Below are positions 62,643 through 64,000 of a stretch of DNA of 64,000 bases, one piece after another. The DNA comes from Turicibacter bilis. Lineage in GTDB: Bacteria > Bacillota_I > Bacilli_A > MOL361 > Turicibacteraceae. Position numbers and translations under genes: made by a program. The stretch covers positions 1,054,001 through 1,118,000 of the forward strand of contig NZ_CP071249.1 of assembly GCF_024499055.1 (NCBI RefSeq). Direction: 5' to 3'. Below the pieces are notes generated by a model. That model saw only the letters and a list, made by a program, of their open reading frames with translations. It had not been told where the DNA came from and did no database searches. The first letter of the stretch is position 1; each line of letters starts with the position of its first letter.

Positions 62643-63443
62643 ATGAAGAAATTCCCTATCTATGTACTCTCAGTTGCAGCAATTATTATTGTATTTTTCT
62701 TTTACTCGCTATGTATTTTAAAATATAGCATTAAAGTAGAAGAAACCATTATTAACAGTCTAAATATTCCAAGCAGTTTTGATGGAGTCCGACTAATCCA
62801 ATTTAGCGATTTACATCTTAAAAATGAAGAAGATTTAGTGCTTCTTGAAAAATCTGTAAACGAAATCAACCGTCTTGAAGCAGACATTATTCTTTTTACC
62901 GGGGATCTATTTGAAAAAGGAGCCGTCACTTCAAGTCTAAGTTCACAAACAATCGAGATTCTCTCTCAATTAAAATCTTCTCTGGCCAAGCTTGCCATCT
63001 TAGGGGATAAAGATTTAAGCCAGCCAGATGAAATCAGTCATATTCTTACGACATCTTCTTTTAAAATCCTTCGTAATGAGTCACTTGAACTCTATAACGG
63101 TAGCAGTGAAGGCATTAATTTTATCGGGATTGATTCGTTATCAAGCTCACCTGATTTGAATACCTTGCTTTCACAATCTACTAATACGAATAATTTTAAC
63201 ATTCTACTCCTTCATGAACCAACATTAGCTGCAAAAGTAACCGATTATCCAATTGAAGTTCAACTATCTGGACATTGTAGAGGACAATCTAGTACATCAG
63301 GTTGTTCTCAATTTTATTCAGGAACTTATCGCTTTGCCGATCAATTAACCTTACAAGTCAACCGTGGATTAAATCGACCAAATAACATAGGTAACTTATT
63401 AACTCGTCCGACACTTTATTCATTCCTTTTAATCAAAGAATAA
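62643..63443 (+). CDS. Membrane-anchored metallophosphoesterase-like protein with altered active site
   Basis: The 266-residue product has an N-terminal membrane segment (about 5-27) and the calcineurin-like fold: FSDLHL (D56, H58), FTGDLF (D88) and LLHEP (H191) are in place. The GNHD motif reads GDKD at 121-124, and GHxH reads GHCRGQ at 210-215, so the Asn, one His and the second metal-binding His are replaced. A normal two-metal esterase is doubtful. ATG at 62643 has AAAGGATG eight bases upstream. A TATAAT-like -10 lies near 62598. Confidence 0.78.
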   Translation: MKKFPIYVLSVAAIIIVFFFYSLCILKYSIKVEETIINSLNIPSSFDGVRLIQFSDLHLKNEEDLVLLEKSVNEINRLEADIILFTGDLFEKGAVTSSLSSQTIEILSQLKSSLAKLAILGDKDLSQPDEISHILTTSSFKILRNESLELYNGSSEGINFIGIDSLSSSPDLNTLLSQSTNTNNFNILLLHEPTLAAKVTDYPIEVQLSGHCRGQSSTSGCSQFYSGTYRFADQLTLQVNRGLNRPNNIGNLLTRPTLYSFLLIKE

Positions 63444-63514
63444 AAGTGAGTCAGATGTCATCCCCCTTGCATATCATAAATTAGGACTGCAAGATGAAGG
63501 AGGAGTCTGAATTG

Positions 63515-63907
63515 ATGCCAATGAATTATCCAAATAGCGTGCCGTCTCAAGTTTCTTATCGAACAGCTGCACCATTAACCAATCAAGTCCCTAATTTATC
63601 AGCGATACCTGGGATTGAGCAAGATGAACGATGGGGATTTTTACCTTTTATCGGCGGGTTAGCTTTAGGAGGACTATTATTTGATGGATGGGGTGGTGGT
63701 CGCCCTTGTTGTGGAGGAGGGGGATATGCCTATCCTGTCTATCAACCCGTTTACCAACCGGTGTACTACCAACAACCAGTATATACACAACCATCTTATC
63801 CCGTTTATCAACAACAAGCCTCACAAACTGGATATTATGGACCTTATAATCCAGTCATGCCGACTGAAACAACCGTATTAGAAAGTAATAAATATTATTT
63901 ATCATAA
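63515..63907 (+). CDS. Tyr/Pro/Gly-rich protein, spore-coat-like
   Basis: The roughly 130-residue product has a central hydrophobic Gly-rich part (GFLPFIGGLALGGLLFDGWGGGRPCCGGGG) and a Tyr/Pro/Gln-rich tail with YQPVYQPVYYQQPVY repeats. The composition is like that of spore coat or crust proteins and like the tail of the LysM protein at 23181-24116. AAGGAGGAG lies upstream; the start may be TTG 63512 or ATG 63515. Function inferred only from composition. Confidence 0.65.
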   Translation: MPMNYPNSVPSQVSYRTAAPLTNQVPNLSAIPGIEQDERWGFLPFIGGLALGGLLFDGWGGGRPCCGGGGYAYPVYQPVYQPVYYQQPVYTQPSYPVYQQQASQTGYYGPYNPVMPTETTVLESNKYYLS

Positions 63908-64000
63908 ATAAAAACCACCCGTCAAACGGGTGGTTTTCACTAGGTCTATAAGCCCTTGTTACCGGCTAGCGTCTCAAGGCGCTAGCTTTCACTTTGTTCA
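63908..64000. mobile_element. Start of a second IS200/IS605-like end, cut by the window edge
   Basis: After the coat-like gene, a hairpin AAACCACCCG/CGGGTGGTTT (63911-63936, also a terminator for the gene) is followed by TTCACTAGGTC...CCCTTGTTACCGG and a GCTAGCG/CGCTAGC hairpin. The same plan, hairpin, GTTACCGGC and second hairpin, is found at 12371-12445 in the IS200 element. The transposase would lie beyond 64000. Confidence 0.65.

Overview
The window is AT-rich DNA from a low-GC, spore-forming Firmicute (Bacillota). The evidence is the gene order, which tracks the Bacillus blocks thrS-infC-rpmI-rplT-M42 peptidase, spoVID-ysxE-valS-folC-SPOR protein-radC-mreC-mreD-spoIVFA-spoIVFB-rplU-prp-rpmA-obg and polA-mutM-coaE-dnaB-dnaI-thrS, together with the Shine-Dalgarno sequences, T-box and ribosomal-protein leaders. 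A Turicibacter-like or Erysipelotrichia-like genome fits best, but this is inference from layout and composition, not from an rRNA comparison. Most genes lie on the minus strand.

Layout. 1-3679: an SF1-helicase-like ATPase cut by the window edge, a small membrane protein and a CoA-disulfide-reductase-like flavoprotein. 3779-10771: three minus-strand tRNA arrays (28, 19 and 5 intact tRNA genes, plus one chimeric tRNA pseudogene). Two 5S rRNA genes are embedded in the first array, and no 16S or 23S is present. Each array is preceded by a strong sigma-A type promoter, doubled in arrays 1 and 3. A lipoprotein gene sits between arrays 1 and 2. 10937-24116: accessory and housekeeping genes (PAP2 phosphatase, rhodanese, an IS200-type element, cold-shock protein, rRNA methyltransferase, FUSC-like membrane protein, MFS transporter, tyrosine phosphatase, pectinesterase, lipoproteins, LysM coat-like protein) and a 4 x 49 bp tandem palindromic repeat. 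24747-29433: the obg-rpmA-prp-rplU-spoIVFB-spoIVFA locus with a Spo0F-like receiver protein. 30732-41205: mreDC, asnB, radC, a SPOR protein, folC, a PASTA-like protein and valS. 41206-43400: about 2.2 kb with no credible gene, full of structured repeats, ending in a complete Val-type T-box leader that is now about 1.9 kb from valS. 43570-46094: spore coat genes of the ysxE/spoVID type. 46673-58491: M42 peptidase, the L20/L35/IF3 operon, thrS with its T-box, dnaI, dnaB, coaE, mutM. 58918-64000: GNAT, polA, small membrane protein, metallophosphoesterase, a coat-like Tyr/Pro/Gly-rich protein and the beginning of another IS200-like end.

The genes combine a translation-heavy module (tRNAs, 5S, L20, L21, L27, L35, IF3, ValRS, ThrRS, Obg, Prp), a replication and repair module (DnaB, DnaI, PolA, MutM, RadC), and sporulation and spore-coat functions (SpoIVFA/B, SpoVID, YsxE, SPOR, LysM and coat-like proteins).

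The most unusual sequence is the repeat family at 22790-22985 and 41912-42844. It has nested hairpins whose inner and outer stems change in a compensatory way between copies. Several decayed genes that keep their original terminators, and the separation of the T-box from valS, show a genome shaped by repeat spread and gene decay. Product names come from motifs and gene order read by eye; no database search was run.
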